The position numbers and the translations under genes are program-made. From Mycolicibacterium mageritense (GTDB lineage Bacteria; Actinomycetota; Actinomycetes; Mycobacteriales; Mycobacteriaceae): 64,000 bases of DNA. The notes under the pieces are model-generated. The model had not been told where the DNA came from. It did no database searches and saw only the letters and a program-made list of their open reading frames with translations. Below are positions 50,252-58,899 of this stretch, one piece after another (the stretch's first letter is position 1; every line of letters starts with the position of its first letter). The stretch is taken from assembly GCF_010727475.1 (NCBI RefSeq), contig NZ_AP022567.1, positions 3,782,001 through 3,846,000 on the forward strand, written 5' to 3'.

Positions 50252-50844
50252 CAGTGCCCGAACGGATCGGGAACCTCGCCGGGTGTCCAGCTCAAGCCGG
50301 GCACACCCCAGCCGTTGCGCTTCACGGCGCGCTTGGCGGCGCGGGCATGCCGGCCCACCAGCTTGTCGATGTAGAGGAAGCCGTCGAGATGCCCGGTCTC
50401 GTGCTGCAGCATCCGGGCAAACAGATCGGTGCCCTCGAGGGTGACGGGGGAGCCGTCGGCGTCAAGACCTGTCACGCGGGCCCAGTCGGCCCGACCGGTC
50501 GGGAAGTTCTCACCCGGCACCGACAGGCAACCCTCTTCGTCGTCGTCGGGGTCGGGCATGGTCTCGGGAACTTCGGAAGTCTCGAGCACCGGATTGATGA
50601 CCACGCCCCGGTGGCGCACCGAACGGCCGCGTGTCTCGGCGCAGTCGTAGACGAACAACCGCTTGGCGACACCGATCTGGTTGGCGGCCAGGCCAACCCC
50701 GTTGGCGGCATCCATCGTGTCGTACATGGTCTGGATGAGCTCCGGCAGGTCGTCCGGCAGCGAACCGTCCGCGCCGACGGGAACCGGCTCGGTCGGCGTG
50801 TGCAGAACGGGATCTCCGACGATGCGAATGGGTACGACGGCCAT
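50251..50844 (-). CDS. def: Peptide deformylase
   Basis: 197 residues. All three catalytic motifs: GVGLAANQIGV, EEGCLSVP and the metal-binding QHETGHLDGFLY (HExxH). Removes the formyl group from nascent proteins. It has the longer loop between motifs typical of actinobacterial enzymes. First gene of the def-GNAT-xthA operon; divergent from the DUF3263 gene. Confidence 0.96.
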   Translation of the reverse strand: MAVVPIRIVGDPVLHTPTEPVPVGADGSLPDDLPELIQTMYDTMDAANGVGLAANQIGVAKRLFVYDCAETRGRSVRHRGVVINPVLETSEVPETMPDPDDDEEGCLSVPGENFPTGRADWARVTGLDADGSPVTLEGTDLFARMLQHETGHLDGFLYIDKLVGRHARAAKRAVKRNGWGVPGLSWTPGEVPDPFGH

Positions 50845-50853
50845 GAGGGAAAA

Positions 50854-50884
50854 GCTTATGTGAGCCGACTCGCGGGCTTATGTG
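50854..50884. repeat. Direct repeat GCTTATGTG upstream of def and the DUF3263 gene
   Basis: Two identical 9-bp copies at 50854-50862 and 50876-50884 are 22 bp apart, two helical turns, in the 127-bp gap between divergent genes. Could be a regulator site; no other support. Confidence 0.3.
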
Positions 50885-50971
50885 TCACCTCTAGCCAGCA
50901 AGCCGTGGTTGAATGATCGCCGAACCACAGCGATGTCATTTCACGAGTGTCGGAAGGGTCCAGGGAGCAAT

Positions 50972-51280
50972 ATGGACGGCGCCATGGCGCGGACTGAGCG
51001 ATCCGGGGACGACTCTGATCTCACCGACGGGCTCACCCGCCGCGAACACGATATTTTGGCGTTCGAGCGCCAATGGTGGAAGTACGCGGGCAGCAAGGAA
51101 GACGCGATCAAAGAGCTGTTCTCGATGTCGGCAACGCGGTACTACCAGGTTCTCAATGCATTGGTAGACCGCCCGGAAGCACTGGCGGCCGACCCCATGC
51201 TGGTCAAGCGGCTACGTCGGCTGCGGGCCAGTAGGCAGAAGGCGCGCGCGGCGCGCCGCCTTGGGTTCGACGTCACATAA
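50972..51280 (+). CDS. DUF3263 family protein (Rv0430-like)
   Basis: 102 residues. Helical protein with LTRREHDILAFERQWWKYAG and SKEDAIKELFSMSATRYYQVLNALVDRPEAL, a helix-turn-helix-like arrangement, followed by a very basic tail (RLRRLRASRQKARAARRLG). The layout suggests a small DNA-binding protein. GGGAG precedes the ATG at 50972. Conserved in mycobacteria next to virR and sodC. Role unknown. Confidence 0.88.
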   Translation: MDGAMARTERSGDDSDLTDGLTRREHDILAFERQWWKYAGSKEDAIKELFSMSATRYYQVLNALVDRPEALAADPMLVKRLRRLRASRQKARAARRLGFDVT

Positions 51281-51329
51281 AGGGTCGACGAATGTGGGAT
51301 CGGGCGGCTCGCTCGATACAGTGGACTCG

Positions 51330-51800
51330 ATGAATCAGAGAGAATCCTCCGGGCTGCCCCTGCGCGCCATGGTGATGGTGCTGTTGTTTCTCGGGGTGGT
51401 TTTCCTGTTGGTCGGATTCCAGGCGCTCGGATCCGACGACGACTCCTCGGGTGACGATTCGACGGTGGCCACCGCCGTCACGACCACCACGACGGCCAAA
51501 TCTTCGGCCAAGCCGGCGCCTGCCGCGGCCAAGCCCGTCGTGCGGGTCTACAACATCTCAGACGTGGCCGGTGCCGCGGAAGGCACGGCCAACCGGCTGC
51601 GTGAAGCGCAATGGGATGTCACCGAGACGGGAAACCTCACGCTGGAGGGTGTTACGGGCACCACGGTGTACTTCGGTGGCGCCGAAGGCGAGCGCGAAGC
51701 CGCCGAAGAAGTGGGAAAGGTGCTGCAAGCTCCGGTCGAACCGAGACTGCCCGAACTTGCCGAGCAACCACCAGGCGTGATCGTGGTAGTCACCGGCTAG
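51330..51800 (+). CDS. virR: LytR_C domain membrane protein, VirR-like (Rv0431)
   Basis: 156 residues. Short cytoplasmic N-terminus, one transmembrane helix (about 15-33, MVMVLLFLGVVFLLVGF), a Ser/Thr/Ala-rich linker, and a LytR C-terminal domain (about 75-154, VRVYNISDVAGAAEGTANRL through PPGVIVVVTG). By position and architecture it is the counterpart of Rv0431/VirR, reported to limit membrane vesicle release in M. tuberculosis. It lies between the DUF3263 and sodC genes. The orthology call rests on synteny. Confidence 0.82.
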   Translation: MNQRESSGLPLRAMVMVLLFLGVVFLLVGFQALGSDDDSSGDDSTVATAVTTTTTAKSSAKPAPAAAKPVVRVYNISDVAGAAEGTANRLREAQWDVTETGNLTLEGVTGTTVYFGGAEGEREAAEEVGKVLQAPVEPRLPELAEQPPGVIVVVTG

Positions 51801-51810
51801 GCTTTGGCAC

Positions 51811-52515
51811 ATGCTGAAGCCTGTCAGTGTCGCCGTCCTTTTTGCAGCCCCTGTCGTCGCGTTGAGCGCCTGCAGCCCGCCCGGTGAGCAGGCGTCCAGT
51901 CAGCCCGGCACCACGCCGGCCATCTGGACCGGCTCCACGTCGCCGTCGGCCGCGCCCGGCGAGCACGGCAGCGCCCCGGGTGCCGAAGGTGCCGCAGGCG
52001 AGACACTGACCGCCGACCTCAAGACCGCTGACGGGACGTCGGTCGCCACCGCAGAGATCCAGTTCGCCGACGGCTTCGCCACGGTCACCGTCGAGACCAC
52101 CGCACCGGGCAAGCTGACTCCGGGTTTCCATGGCCTGCACATCCACTCGGTCGGCAAGTGCGAGGCCAACTCGGTGGCCCCCACGGGCGGTGCCCCGGGC
52201 GACTTCAACTCGGCCGGCGGGCACTTCCAGGTCGCCGGGCACACCGGCCACCCGTCGAGCGGTGACCTGAGCTCGCTGCAGATCCGCCAGGACGGGTCGG
52301 GCAAGCTGGTGACCACCACCGACGCGTTCACCGCAGAAGATCTGCAGTCCGGCGCCAAGACCGCCATCATCATCCACGAGAAGGCGGACAACTTCGCCAA
52401 CATCCCGCCGGAGAAGTACCAGCAGGTCAACGGCACCCCTGGCCCCGATCAGGCGACGATGGCCACCGGCGACGCGGGCGGCCGGGTGGCGTGCGGTGTC
52501 ATCGGCGCAGGCTGA
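51811..52515 (+). CDS. sodC: Cu superoxide dismutase, lipoprotein (SodC)
   Basis: 234 residues. Signal peptide with lipobox LSAC (Cys21), a Ser/Pro/Gly linker, then a Cu,Zn-SOD domain from about residue 65. Copper ligands are HGLHIHSVGKC (His110, His112), the bridging-position His138 in AGGHF, and a late His in IIIHEKAD. The usual zinc-site HxGD is SSGD here (Ser149 instead of His before Asp152), as in the zinc-free enzyme of M. tuberculosis. It detoxifies superoxide at the cell surface. Its last 20 bases overlap the next gene. Confidence 0.95.
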   Translation: MLKPVSVAVLFAAPVVALSACSPPGEQASSQPGTTPAIWTGSTSPSAAPGEHGSAPGAEGAAGETLTADLKTADGTSVATAEIQFADGFATVTVETTAPGKLTPGFHGLHIHSVGKCEANSVAPTGGAPGDFNSAGGHFQVAGHTGHPSSGDLSSLQIRQDGSGKLVTTTDAFTAEDLQSGAKTAIIIHEKADNFANIPPEKYQQVNGTPGPDQATMATGDAGGRVACGVIGAG

Positions 52516-53626
52516 CAGCCGCATCGATTTCGCCGGGTCGCCCCGGCCCACTGTCGGCGTCGAGTGGGAGTTCGCTCTCGTCGACGCCGACACGCGTGAT
52601 CTGAGCAACGAGGCCGCCGAGGTGATCGCCGAACTCGGCGAGAACCCGCACGTGCACAAGGAGCTGCTGCGCAACACCATCGAACTCGTCACCGGAATCT
52701 GCGACAACACCGGTGAGGCGATGGACGACCTGCGCAGCACGCTCGGCACGGTGCGCAAGATCGTGCACGACCGCGGCATGGAGCTGTTCTGTGCCGGCAC
52801 CCATCCGTTCGCGAAGTGGTCGGCCCAGCAGCTGACGGACGCCCCGCGGTACGCCGAGCTGATCAAGCGGACCCAGTGGTGGGGCAGGCAGATGCTGATC
52901 TGGGGCGTGCACGTGCACGTCGGGGTCTCCTCGGCGCACAAGGTGATGCCGATCATCTCGTCGCTGCTCAATCAATACCCTCACCTGCTGGCGCTGTCGG
53001 CGTCGTCGCCGTTCTGGGAGGGCGAGGACACCGGGTACGCCAGCAACCGGGCGATGATGTTCCAGCAACTGCCGACCGCGGGCCTGCCGTTCCAATTCCA
53101 GGCCTGGCCGGAATTCGAAGGCTTTGTGCACGACCAGAAGAAGACCGGCATCATCGACCATCTCAACGAGATCCGTTGGGACATCCGGCCCTCGCCGCAC
53201 CTCGGCACGGTGGAGGTCCGCATCTTCGACGGAGTTTCCAACGTCCGCGAGCTCGGTGCGCTGGTGGCGTTGACGCACTGCCTTATCGTCGACCTCGACC
53301 GCAGGCTCGACGCGGGCGAGCTGCTGCCCACCATGCCGCCGTGGCATGTGCAGGAAAACAAGTGGCGCGCTGCACGTTACGGGCTCGACGCGGTGATCAT
53401 CCTCGACTCCGACAGCAATGAGCGGTTGGTCACCGAGGATCTCGACGATCTGCTCAACCACCTGGAGCCAGTCGCCCGGTCATTGAATTGCGCCGACGAG
53501 CTGGCCGCGGTGTCCGACATCTACCACAACGGCGCGTCCTATCAGCGGCAACGCCGAGTGGCCGAGGAGAGCGACGGCGATTTGCGCGAAGTTGTCGACG
53601 CCCTGATCGGTGAACTGGAGTTATAG
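52496..53626 (+). CDS. ybdK: Glutamate-cysteine ligase-like carboxylate-amine ligase (YbdK type)
   Basis: 376 residues. Type-2 GCS fold: TVGVEWEFALVDADTRDLSNEA at the N-terminus (ATP/Mg site), LVTGICDNTGEAMDDL, and GVHVHVGVSSAHKVMPI followed by YASNRAMMFQQLPTAGLP. GTG start at 52496 gives the family-typical N-terminus and a 20-base overlap with sodC. The counterpart is Rv0433. These enzymes have weak gamma-glutamylcysteine synthetase activity in vitro; mycobacteria make mycothiol, so the true product is unsettled. Confidence 0.88.
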   Translation: MSSAQADSRIDFAGSPRPTVGVEWEFALVDADTRDLSNEAAEVIAELGENPHVHKELLRNTIELVTGICDNTGEAMDDLRSTLGTVRKIVHDRGMELFCAGTHPFAKWSAQQLTDAPRYAELIKRTQWWGRQMLIWGVHVHVGVSSAHKVMPIISSLLNQYPHLLALSASSPFWEGEDTGYASNRAMMFQQLPTAGLPFQFQAWPEFEGFVHDQKKTGIIDHLNEIRWDIRPSPHLGTVEVRIFDGVSNVRELGALVALTHCLIVDLDRRLDAGELLPTMPPWHVQENKWRAARYGLDAVIILDSDSNERLVTEDLDDLLNHLEPVARSLNCADELAAVSDIYHNGASYQRQRRVAEESDGDLREVVDALIGELEL

Positions 53627-53635
53627 GGTGGGCAG

Positions 53636-54058
53636 ATGCGCGGTGTGATGGTGGCCGGGATTGCCGTTGGCGTGCTCGCGCTTGCCGCATGCAACAACGT
53701 CACCGCAGGCACGCCGATGGCCGACCCCGACCAGACCGAGATCACCACGACGACCACCACCACGACGCGGAGCACGTCGCCGACATGGATGCCGTTGCCG
53801 CCGCCGGTGTCCACCGGAGCGCCGGCACCCGGTGGCGCGGCGACCCCACCCCCCAACGGGATGGCGACGACCTGCAGCGAGTACTCGACCATGGACGACG
53901 CCACCAAGCGGGGCATGGTCGACCTGCTGGGTGACAACGGTTATCCGGGCATGAAACGAAATCCGCTGCTGTGGACCAGTTTCATCGGGGCGATGTGTGT
54001 GATCGCGCCGCCCGGGTCGACGGTGGTCGACGCGATCAACAACAAGGTTCCCGGTTGA
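53636..54058 (+). CDS. Small lipoprotein, DUF732-like
   Basis: 140 residues. Lipobox LALAAC (Cys19), a long Thr/Pro-rich linker (a run of threonines near residues 36-45), and a small helical C-terminal part with two cysteines (ATTCSEYSTMDD and GAMCVIAPPG). Starts nine bases after the ligase gene. Not in the M. tuberculosis order between Rv0433 and Rv0434 as I recall it. Function unknown. Confidence 0.7.
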   Translation: MRGVMVAGIAVGVLALAACNNVTAGTPMADPDQTEITTTTTTTTRSTSPTWMPLPPPVSTGAPAPGGAATPPPNGMATTCSEYSTMDDATKRGMVDLLGDNGYPGMKRNPLLWTSFIGAMCVIAPPGSTVVDAINNKVPG

Positions 54059-54060
54059 TC

Positions 54061-54693
54061 TTGTCTGTCACGCCGATGTTCCCGCTCGAGGTGGCGATGC
54101 TGCCCGGAGAGGAACTGCCGCTGCGGATCTTCGAACCGCGGTACGTGGCGATGGTGGGCGACTGTATGGCCATGCCGGAACCGGCTTTCGGGGTGGTGCT
54201 GATCGCGGCCGGCCGTGAGGTCGGTGGTGGCGACCAGCGGTGTGACGTCGGTGCGCTCGCGCGGATCGTGGATTGCCAGGATCTCGGTGTCGGCCGGTTT
54301 CGGTTGCGCTGCGTGATGGGCGAGCGGATTCGGGTGCGGCGCTGGCTCGATGACGATCCGTACCCGCGCGCCGATGTCGAGGTGTGGGACGACGAACCAG
54401 GCGATCCGGTCGATATGGCCCGGATCGAAGATGTCCAGGACCGGATGGTGGCGCTGTTCGACCTGATCGGGCAGGCGCGCGGCACCGCGATCCGCAGCCG
54501 TGACATCGTGGCTGCCGCGGCAGCCGCTGCGGATCCGTCAATCCTCTTGTACGCGTTGGCCTCCCGCGTGCCGATGGGACAGGCCGATCGATACGCGGTG
54601 CTGTCGGCGCCAACCCAGCCCGCGCGGCTTGAGGCGTTGAGCGAGGCCGTCGACACCGTTACCGCGATGGTGGAGTTTCAGCTTTCGGAGTAG
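54061..54693 (+). CDS. Lon N-terminal (substrate-binding) domain protein (Rv0434)
   Basis: 210 residues from a TTG at 54061, two bases after the lipoprotein stop; an ATG at 54076 is the alternative and would remove only five residues. The Lon substrate-binding (PUA-like) domain reads MFPLEVAMLPGEELPLRIFEPRY, then VGRFRLRCVMGERIRV. It has no AAA or protease domain, so it is a free-standing adaptor-like protein. Matches Rv0434 by order. Confidence 0.85.
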   Translation: MSVTPMFPLEVAMLPGEELPLRIFEPRYVAMVGDCMAMPEPAFGVVLIAAGREVGGGDQRCDVGALARIVDCQDLGVGRFRLRCVMGERIRVRRWLDDDPYPRADVEVWDDEPGDPVDMARIEDVQDRMVALFDLIGQARGTAIRSRDIVAAAAAAADPSILLYALASRVPMGQADRYAVLSAPTQPARLEALSEAVDTVTAMVEFQLSE

Positions 54694-54749
54694 CCGGGGC
54701 CGCGAAACTGTAGTGAGGGGTTGCCGTGATGCGCGGTTGGGTGTCGCCG

Positions 54750-55658
54750 TCACTCGTCGCGCTTGTCGACCAGCACGCCACCGACGAATAGCGTTGGCAT
54801 TCCTTCGGTATCGGCCGTGACGGGGCGGTGATAGCGCTCCATCAGGTCGGCCGCCGTGATCGTGGAGACCTGCCAGCCGTGATCCATCAGCCAGTCGGGG
54901 ACATGTGCGCGTTCCTCGAGGAACCAGAGCTGCTCTGGGTCCGGCATGTCCTCGCCCGCCTCGGCGGCCTGCTCCCGCATCTCCTGGATCCGTTGCCGGC
55001 GTCGCGCCAGATATTCGTCGGTGAAGAAATCCTCGCTGAACGCCTCGACTCCGATCCGGCTGCCCTCGGCGGACAGCTGGGTGACCCGTTCGAACAGCAG
55101 ATCCTGTGCCTCGGCAGGCAGATAGGGCAGCAGGCCCTCGACAGACCACACGGTCGGTTTGTCGGGGTTGAACCCGCTGTCCACCAATGCCTTCGGCCAG
55201 TCCTGGCGAAGATCGACCGGCACCGCCACATGATGGGCCGCCGGCTCGGCGTGTGCGGCCTGCAGTGTGTCCGCCTTGAACTGCAGCACCTGCGGTTGGT
55301 CGATCTCGTAGACCACGGTGCCGTCGATCCACGGCAGGCGCCACGCCCGCGCGTCGAGACCGGACGCCAGGATCACGGCCTGAGCGATCCCCGTCCCGCC
55401 CGCGGCGATGAAGAAATCGTCGAACCACTTGGTCCGTGACGCGGCGTAGTCCGAGATCGCCCGGATGCGTTGACCCATGGCACCCGTCGGTGGATGCCAG
55501 CCGCGCGCCGCCGCGGCGTCGAGAAACACCTGGGCATAGCGGTCGGTGAACAACGGGCAATCGGATTCGGTTTCATGGGCACGCGCCATCGCCACGCCGA
55601 GCGCGGTCGCGCCGACGCTCTCGGTGATGTCCCAGCTGTCGTCGTCAGTTCTGGCCAT
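54750..55658 (-). CDS. SAM-dependent methyltransferase (UPF0677/LCMT-like)
   Basis: 302 residues, the standard length of this large mycobacterial family. Motifs: GATALGVAMARAHE and ASRTKWFDDFFIAA at the N-terminal side, the SAM-binding AVILASGLDARAWRLPW, YEIDQPQVLQFK with the acidic residue that contacts ribose, and WSVEGLLPYLP. ATG 55658 is chosen because family proteins begin MARTDDDSW. Substrate unknown. It lies 29 bp after mrpG on the same strand. Confidence 0.9.
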   Translation of the reverse strand: MARTDDDSWDITESVGATALGVAMARAHETESDCPLFTDRYAQVFLDAAAARGWHPPTGAMGQRIRAISDYAASRTKWFDDFFIAAGGTGIAQAVILASGLDARAWRLPWIDGTVVYEIDQPQVLQFKADTLQAAHAEPAAHHVAVPVDLRQDWPKALVDSGFNPDKPTVWSVEGLLPYLPAEAQDLLFERVTQLSAEGSRIGVEAFSEDFFTDEYLARRRQRIQEMREQAAEAGEDMPDPEQLWFLEERAHVPDWLMDHGWQVSTITAADLMERYHRPVTADTEGMPTLFVGGVLVDKRDE

Positions 55659-55687
55659 GCTTCCAGTGTCCACGTGCGGGCGCGAAC

Positions 55688-56032
55688 TCACTTGGTGTCG
55701 GTCTCGCCGAACTCGGCCATCTCGTCACGGGTCAGCAGATCATCGCGAATGGTCTGCTCGCGGTAGGCCAATTGACCGACGCGGTTGGCGATCACCGGCG
55801 CCGTGATGACGGTGAACAGCCCGGTGAGGATCAGCATGCCAACGTCGGCGTGGCCGCGCAGCCGGATCGCGGCCCCGGCGAGCACCAGCAGCAGGCCCAG
55901 CACCTGGGGCTTACTGGCGGCGTGCATTCGCGACAGCGTGTCGGGGAATCGGACGATCCCGATCGCGGCGGTCAACGCGAGCGTCGATCCGCCGAGGATC
56001 AGGACGGCGGTGATGATGTCGAGAGCGCTCAC
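55688..56032 (-). CDS. mrpG: Na+/H+ antiporter subunit G
   Basis: 114 residues with three membrane helices and the MrpG core IGIVRFPDTLSRMHAASKPQVLGLLL. The last and smallest subunit gene of the Mrp complex; overlaps mrpF by four bases (ATGA). The charged C-terminal tail (DDLLTRDEMAEFGETD) is cytoplasmic. Confidence 0.93.
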   Translation of the reverse strand: MSALDIITAVLILGGSTLALTAAIGIVRFPDTLSRMHAASKPQVLGLLLVLAGAAIRLRGHADVGMLILTGLFTVITAPVIANRVGQLAYREQTIRDDLLTRDEMAEFGETDTK

Positions 56033-56316
56033 GAGGACTCCCGTCGGCTACGTGGTCTGTCGGTGTCGGGCACCCGGAACCGCGCGACGCTGACCGAGCC
56101 GACGAAGCTGATCAGGGCCAGCGCCGTAAGGCTGTACGTGACGGTGGTGTCCAAACTGAATGCCGCCCAGGTGCCGATCGCGCACATCGTGACCGACACC
56201 AAGGTGTCCAGTGCCACCAGTCGATCGAGCGTGCTGGGCCCGGCCAGCAACCGGAACATCGTGATGACCGCGGCCAGGGTCAACATGACCGCAGCGGTGA
56301 TCCAGACCCAACTCAT
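56029..56316 (-). CDS. mrpF: Na+/H+ antiporter subunit F
   Basis: 95 residues, three membrane helices, MrpF signature RLLAGPSTLDRLVALDTLVS. ATG 56316 overlaps the mrpE stop (ATGA). Longer reading upstream is antisense to nothing useful and not homologous. The tail is basic and hydrophilic (DTDRPRSRRESS). Confidence 0.92.
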   Translation of the reverse strand: MSWVWITAAVMLTLAAVITMFRLLAGPSTLDRLVALDTLVSVTMCAIGTWAAFSLDTTVTYSLTALALISFVGSVSVARFRVPDTDRPRSRRESS

Positions 56317-56849
56317 GATGCGTCGGCCTCCTTCGCGGCCGGGCGCCAGTCCTCGTCGCGCTCGAACGCCGCCACCAGCAGCCGCTCGACCTCGGCGACC
56401 TGCTTGTAGAAGCGCTGCACGGCACGCTCCGAGCCGACGTCGATGACGTGCAGATAGAGCATTCGCCGCGTCTGGTCGATCTCGAGCACGATCGATCCGG
56501 GGATCAGGTTGAAGATGTTGACGGCCAACGCCAGCACCAGATCCGACTTGAGGGCCAGGTGTGCGCGCAGCACCGCGACGAGCGGTGGCGGCCCCGGCCG
56601 GATGGCCAGCCAGGCCACCTGCACCGAGGACAACACCAGGTAGTAGGCCACCAGCAGGATCAGTTTGAGCAGGGACAGCGGATGCACGCGGCCCTCGACG
56701 GGTACCGCGGGCAGCGGCAGCAGCACGGTGATCAGCACCGCCACCGCCAAACCGCTGAGGATGTTCGCGGCTGACACGGTGCCCCACAACAGAATCCACA
56801 CGAGGATCAGGAAGCACAGCAGCCAGGCCCGCAGCATCAACCGCCTCAC
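56313..56849 (-). CDS. mrpE: Na+/H+ antiporter subunit E
   Basis: 178 residues. Two to three membrane helices in the N-terminal half (LLCFLILVWILLW; ILSGLAVAVLITVLLPL), then AYYLVLSSVQVAWLAIRP and the MrpE core NIFNLIPGSIVLEID, then a cytoplasmic tail. GTG 56849 is chosen because it overlaps the mrpD stop by four bases (GTGA), the same coupling used at every other junction of this operon; ATG 56837 would be the alternative. Confidence 0.9.
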   Translation of the reverse strand: MRRLMLRAWLLCFLILVWILLWGTVSAANILSGLAVAVLITVLLPLPAVPVEGRVHPLSLLKLILLVAYYLVLSSVQVAWLAIRPGPPPLVAVLRAHLALKSDLVLALAVNIFNLIPGSIVLEIDQTRRMLYLHVIDVGSERAVQRFYKQVAEVERLLVAAFERDEDWRPAAKEADAS

Positions 56850-58441
56850 TGCGCACCTCCCAACACCGCCGAGATGTACTGCCCACGGTCGAGCACCTCG
56901 GCCGCCGCGCGTTCGCTGTAGCCGAAGATCGGTCCGGCCGCGACGGTCAGTGTCAGGCCGACGACGATCAGGGCGCCCGTCGGAATCAACATTCCGACCG
57001 GCATGCGTCCCACACTGTCGCGGTCGGCGAACTGGATGTCCTGGATGTCGTCGAGCAGCACCGAAGGCGCGGCCGCAGCCAGATGCCCTTCGGGTGCGTC
57101 GGCACGCGACCGCCAGAACGCCTTCGTCCACACCCGGGCCACCACGTACAGCGTCAGCAGGCTCGTGACCACGCTGCCGGTCACCAGGGTCCAGGCCAGG
57201 ACTGAACCGTTCTCGGCGCCCGCCTCGAGCAGCGCGACCTTGCCGATGAAGCCCGAGAACGGCGGGATACCACCGAGGTTGAGGGCAGGCACCACGAACA
57301 CGAAGGCCAGTACCGGGCTCGCGGCGGCGAGCCCGCCGAGCCGCTGCAGCGTCGACGCACCCGCCTGCCGTTCGATGAGCCCGACCACCAGGAACAGTGT
57401 CGTCTGCACCACGATGTGGTGGGCCACGTAGTAGATCGCGCCGGACATGCCGAGCTGGCTGGCCAGTGCGATGCCGAACACCATGTAGCCGATGTGGCTG
57501 ACAAGGGTGAACGACAGCAGCCGCTTGATGTCGCTCTGGGCGATCGCACCGAGGATCCCGATGATCATCGTCAGCAGGCCGGCCACCAGCAGCACCGAGT
57601 CCAGTCCACCGCCCGGGAACAGCAGTGAGTGGGCCCGGATGATCGCGTACACACCGACTTTCGTCAGCAAGCCCGCGAACACCGCAGTCACCGGTGCGGG
57701 CGCGGTGGGGTAGGAGTCGGGCAGCCACGTCGACAGCGGGAACACCGCGGCCTTGATGCCGAACGCGACGAGAAGCACCGCGAACAGTGCCGTGCGGGTG
57801 CCCGACGGAACGTCGTCGAGACGCACCGCGAGTTCGGCCATGTTGAGGGTGCCGGTCGACGCGTACACGAGCGCGATGCCGATCAGGAAGATCATCGACG
57901 ACACCATCGAGACCAGCACGTAGGAGATGCCTGCGCGGACCCGGTCCATGCTGGCGCCGATGGTCAGCAGCACGAAGCTCGCGGCCAGCAGCACCTCGAA
58001 GCCGACGAACAGGTTGAACAGGTCACCGGCCAGGAAGGCCGTGCACACGCCCGCCGAGAGCACCAGGTAGGTGGGCATGAAGATCGACACGGGCTGGCGT
58101 TCGTCGCCGTCGCGAATACCCTGCCCGATGGCGTACACCACCACCGCGAGCAACACGATCGCCGACACCACGAGCATGAGCGCCGAAAGCCGGTCCACCA
58201 CAAGGGTGATGCCGAGCGGCCCCATGCCCGGCACACTCTGACCCCAGCCACCGACGTGCAGGACCAGGGTGCCGTCCCGGTCGGCCAGGTACACCAGTGC
58301 AGCGCACACCGCGACCACCGCGACCAGCGCCACCTGGGTGATGATCCGTTGCAGCTGGGGCCGCCGTCCCGCGACGAGGGTCACCGCTGCGGCGAGCGCG
58401 GGGATCAGCACGGGCAGCGGGATCAAGGCTTGCGCGTTCAT
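56846..58441 (-). CDS. mrpD: Na+/H+ antiporter subunit D
   Basis: 531 residues with about 14 membrane helices, homologous to complex I proton-pumping subunits. Core motif KAAVFPLSTWLPDSYPTAPAPVTAVFAG contains the key lysine helix; the second, SDIKRLLSFTLVSHIGYM, is also present. It is part of the proton path of the Mrp complex. Confidence 0.95.
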   Translation of the reverse strand: MNAQALIPLPVLIPALAAAVTLVAGRRPQLQRIITQVALVAVVAVCAALVYLADRDGTLVLHVGGWGQSVPGMGPLGITLVVDRLSALMLVVSAIVLLAVVVYAIGQGIRDGDERQPVSIFMPTYLVLSAGVCTAFLAGDLFNLFVGFEVLLAASFVLLTIGASMDRVRAGISYVLVSMVSSMIFLIGIALVYASTGTLNMAELAVRLDDVPSGTRTALFAVLLVAFGIKAAVFPLSTWLPDSYPTAPAPVTAVFAGLLTKVGVYAIIRAHSLLFPGGGLDSVLLVAGLLTMIIGILGAIAQSDIKRLLSFTLVSHIGYMVFGIALASQLGMSGAIYYVAHHIVVQTTLFLVVGLIERQAGASTLQRLGGLAAASPVLAFVFVVPALNLGGIPPFSGFIGKVALLEAGAENGSVLAWTLVTGSVVTSLLTLYVVARVWTKAFWRSRADAPEGHLAAAAPSVLLDDIQDIQFADRDSVGRMPVGMLIPTGALIVVGLTLTVAAGPIFGYSERAAAEVLDRGQYISAVLGGAQ

Positions 58442-58899
58442 TTCGACCCCTCGAACCCGGGCAGCGCGTCCAGCTCGTCGGGAGCGTCGGTGTCGCGGTT
58501 GGGGTCGGGTTGCGGGATCTCTTCCTCTTCGTCCGGGCCCGACTGCTGTGACACCCGGGTGTCCTCGGGATCGTCACTGACTTCTTCGACCGTGGTGAGC
58601 CGGTACGAGCGGTAGGCCAGGGCCAGCACGAACGCCGCAAGCCCCATGCTGATGACGATCGCGGTGAGAATCATGCCCTGCGCCAACGGATCTGCCTCGG
58701 TCGTGGCGCCGTTGCTGGTGCGCCCGCGGATCGGTGGATTGCCCGATTTACCCCCGACGGTCAGGATCAGCAGGTTCACGGCATTGCCGATCAGCAGCAG
58801 GCCCAACAACATCCGGGTCAGGTTGCGCTCGAGCAGCAGGTACACGCCCGCGCTCGTGAGGCCGCCGATGATCACGAGCGGCACCAGGTACGTCGTCAT
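58438..58899 (-). CDS. mrpC: Na+/H+ antiporter subunit C
   Basis: 153 residues. NuoK-like, three helices: GGLTSAGVYLLLERNLTRMLLGLLLIGNAVNL, then the PLAQGMILTAIVISMGLAAFVLAL segment. The C-terminus carries an extra acidic tail of about 45 residues (DEEEEIPQPDPNRDTD), longer than in the Bacillus protein. Overlaps both neighbours by four bases. Confidence 0.94.
   Translation of the reverse strand: MTTYLVPLVIIGGLTSAGVYLLLERNLTRMLLGLLLIGNAVNLLILTVGGKSGNPPIRGRTSNGATTEADPLAQGMILTAIVISMGLAAFVLALAYRSYRLTTVEEVSDDPEDTRVSQQSGPDEEEEIPQPDPNRDTDAPDELDALPGFEGSK

Noticed and set aside
54709..54718. GTAGTGAGGG shared with 63305-63314
   Set aside because: Only ten bases, different contexts and no dyad; judged coincidental.
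56316..57728. Long frames upstream of mrpF and mrpE that read through mrpD
   Set aside because: They are out-of-frame translations of mrpD; the proper starts are fixed by the 4-base overlaps.
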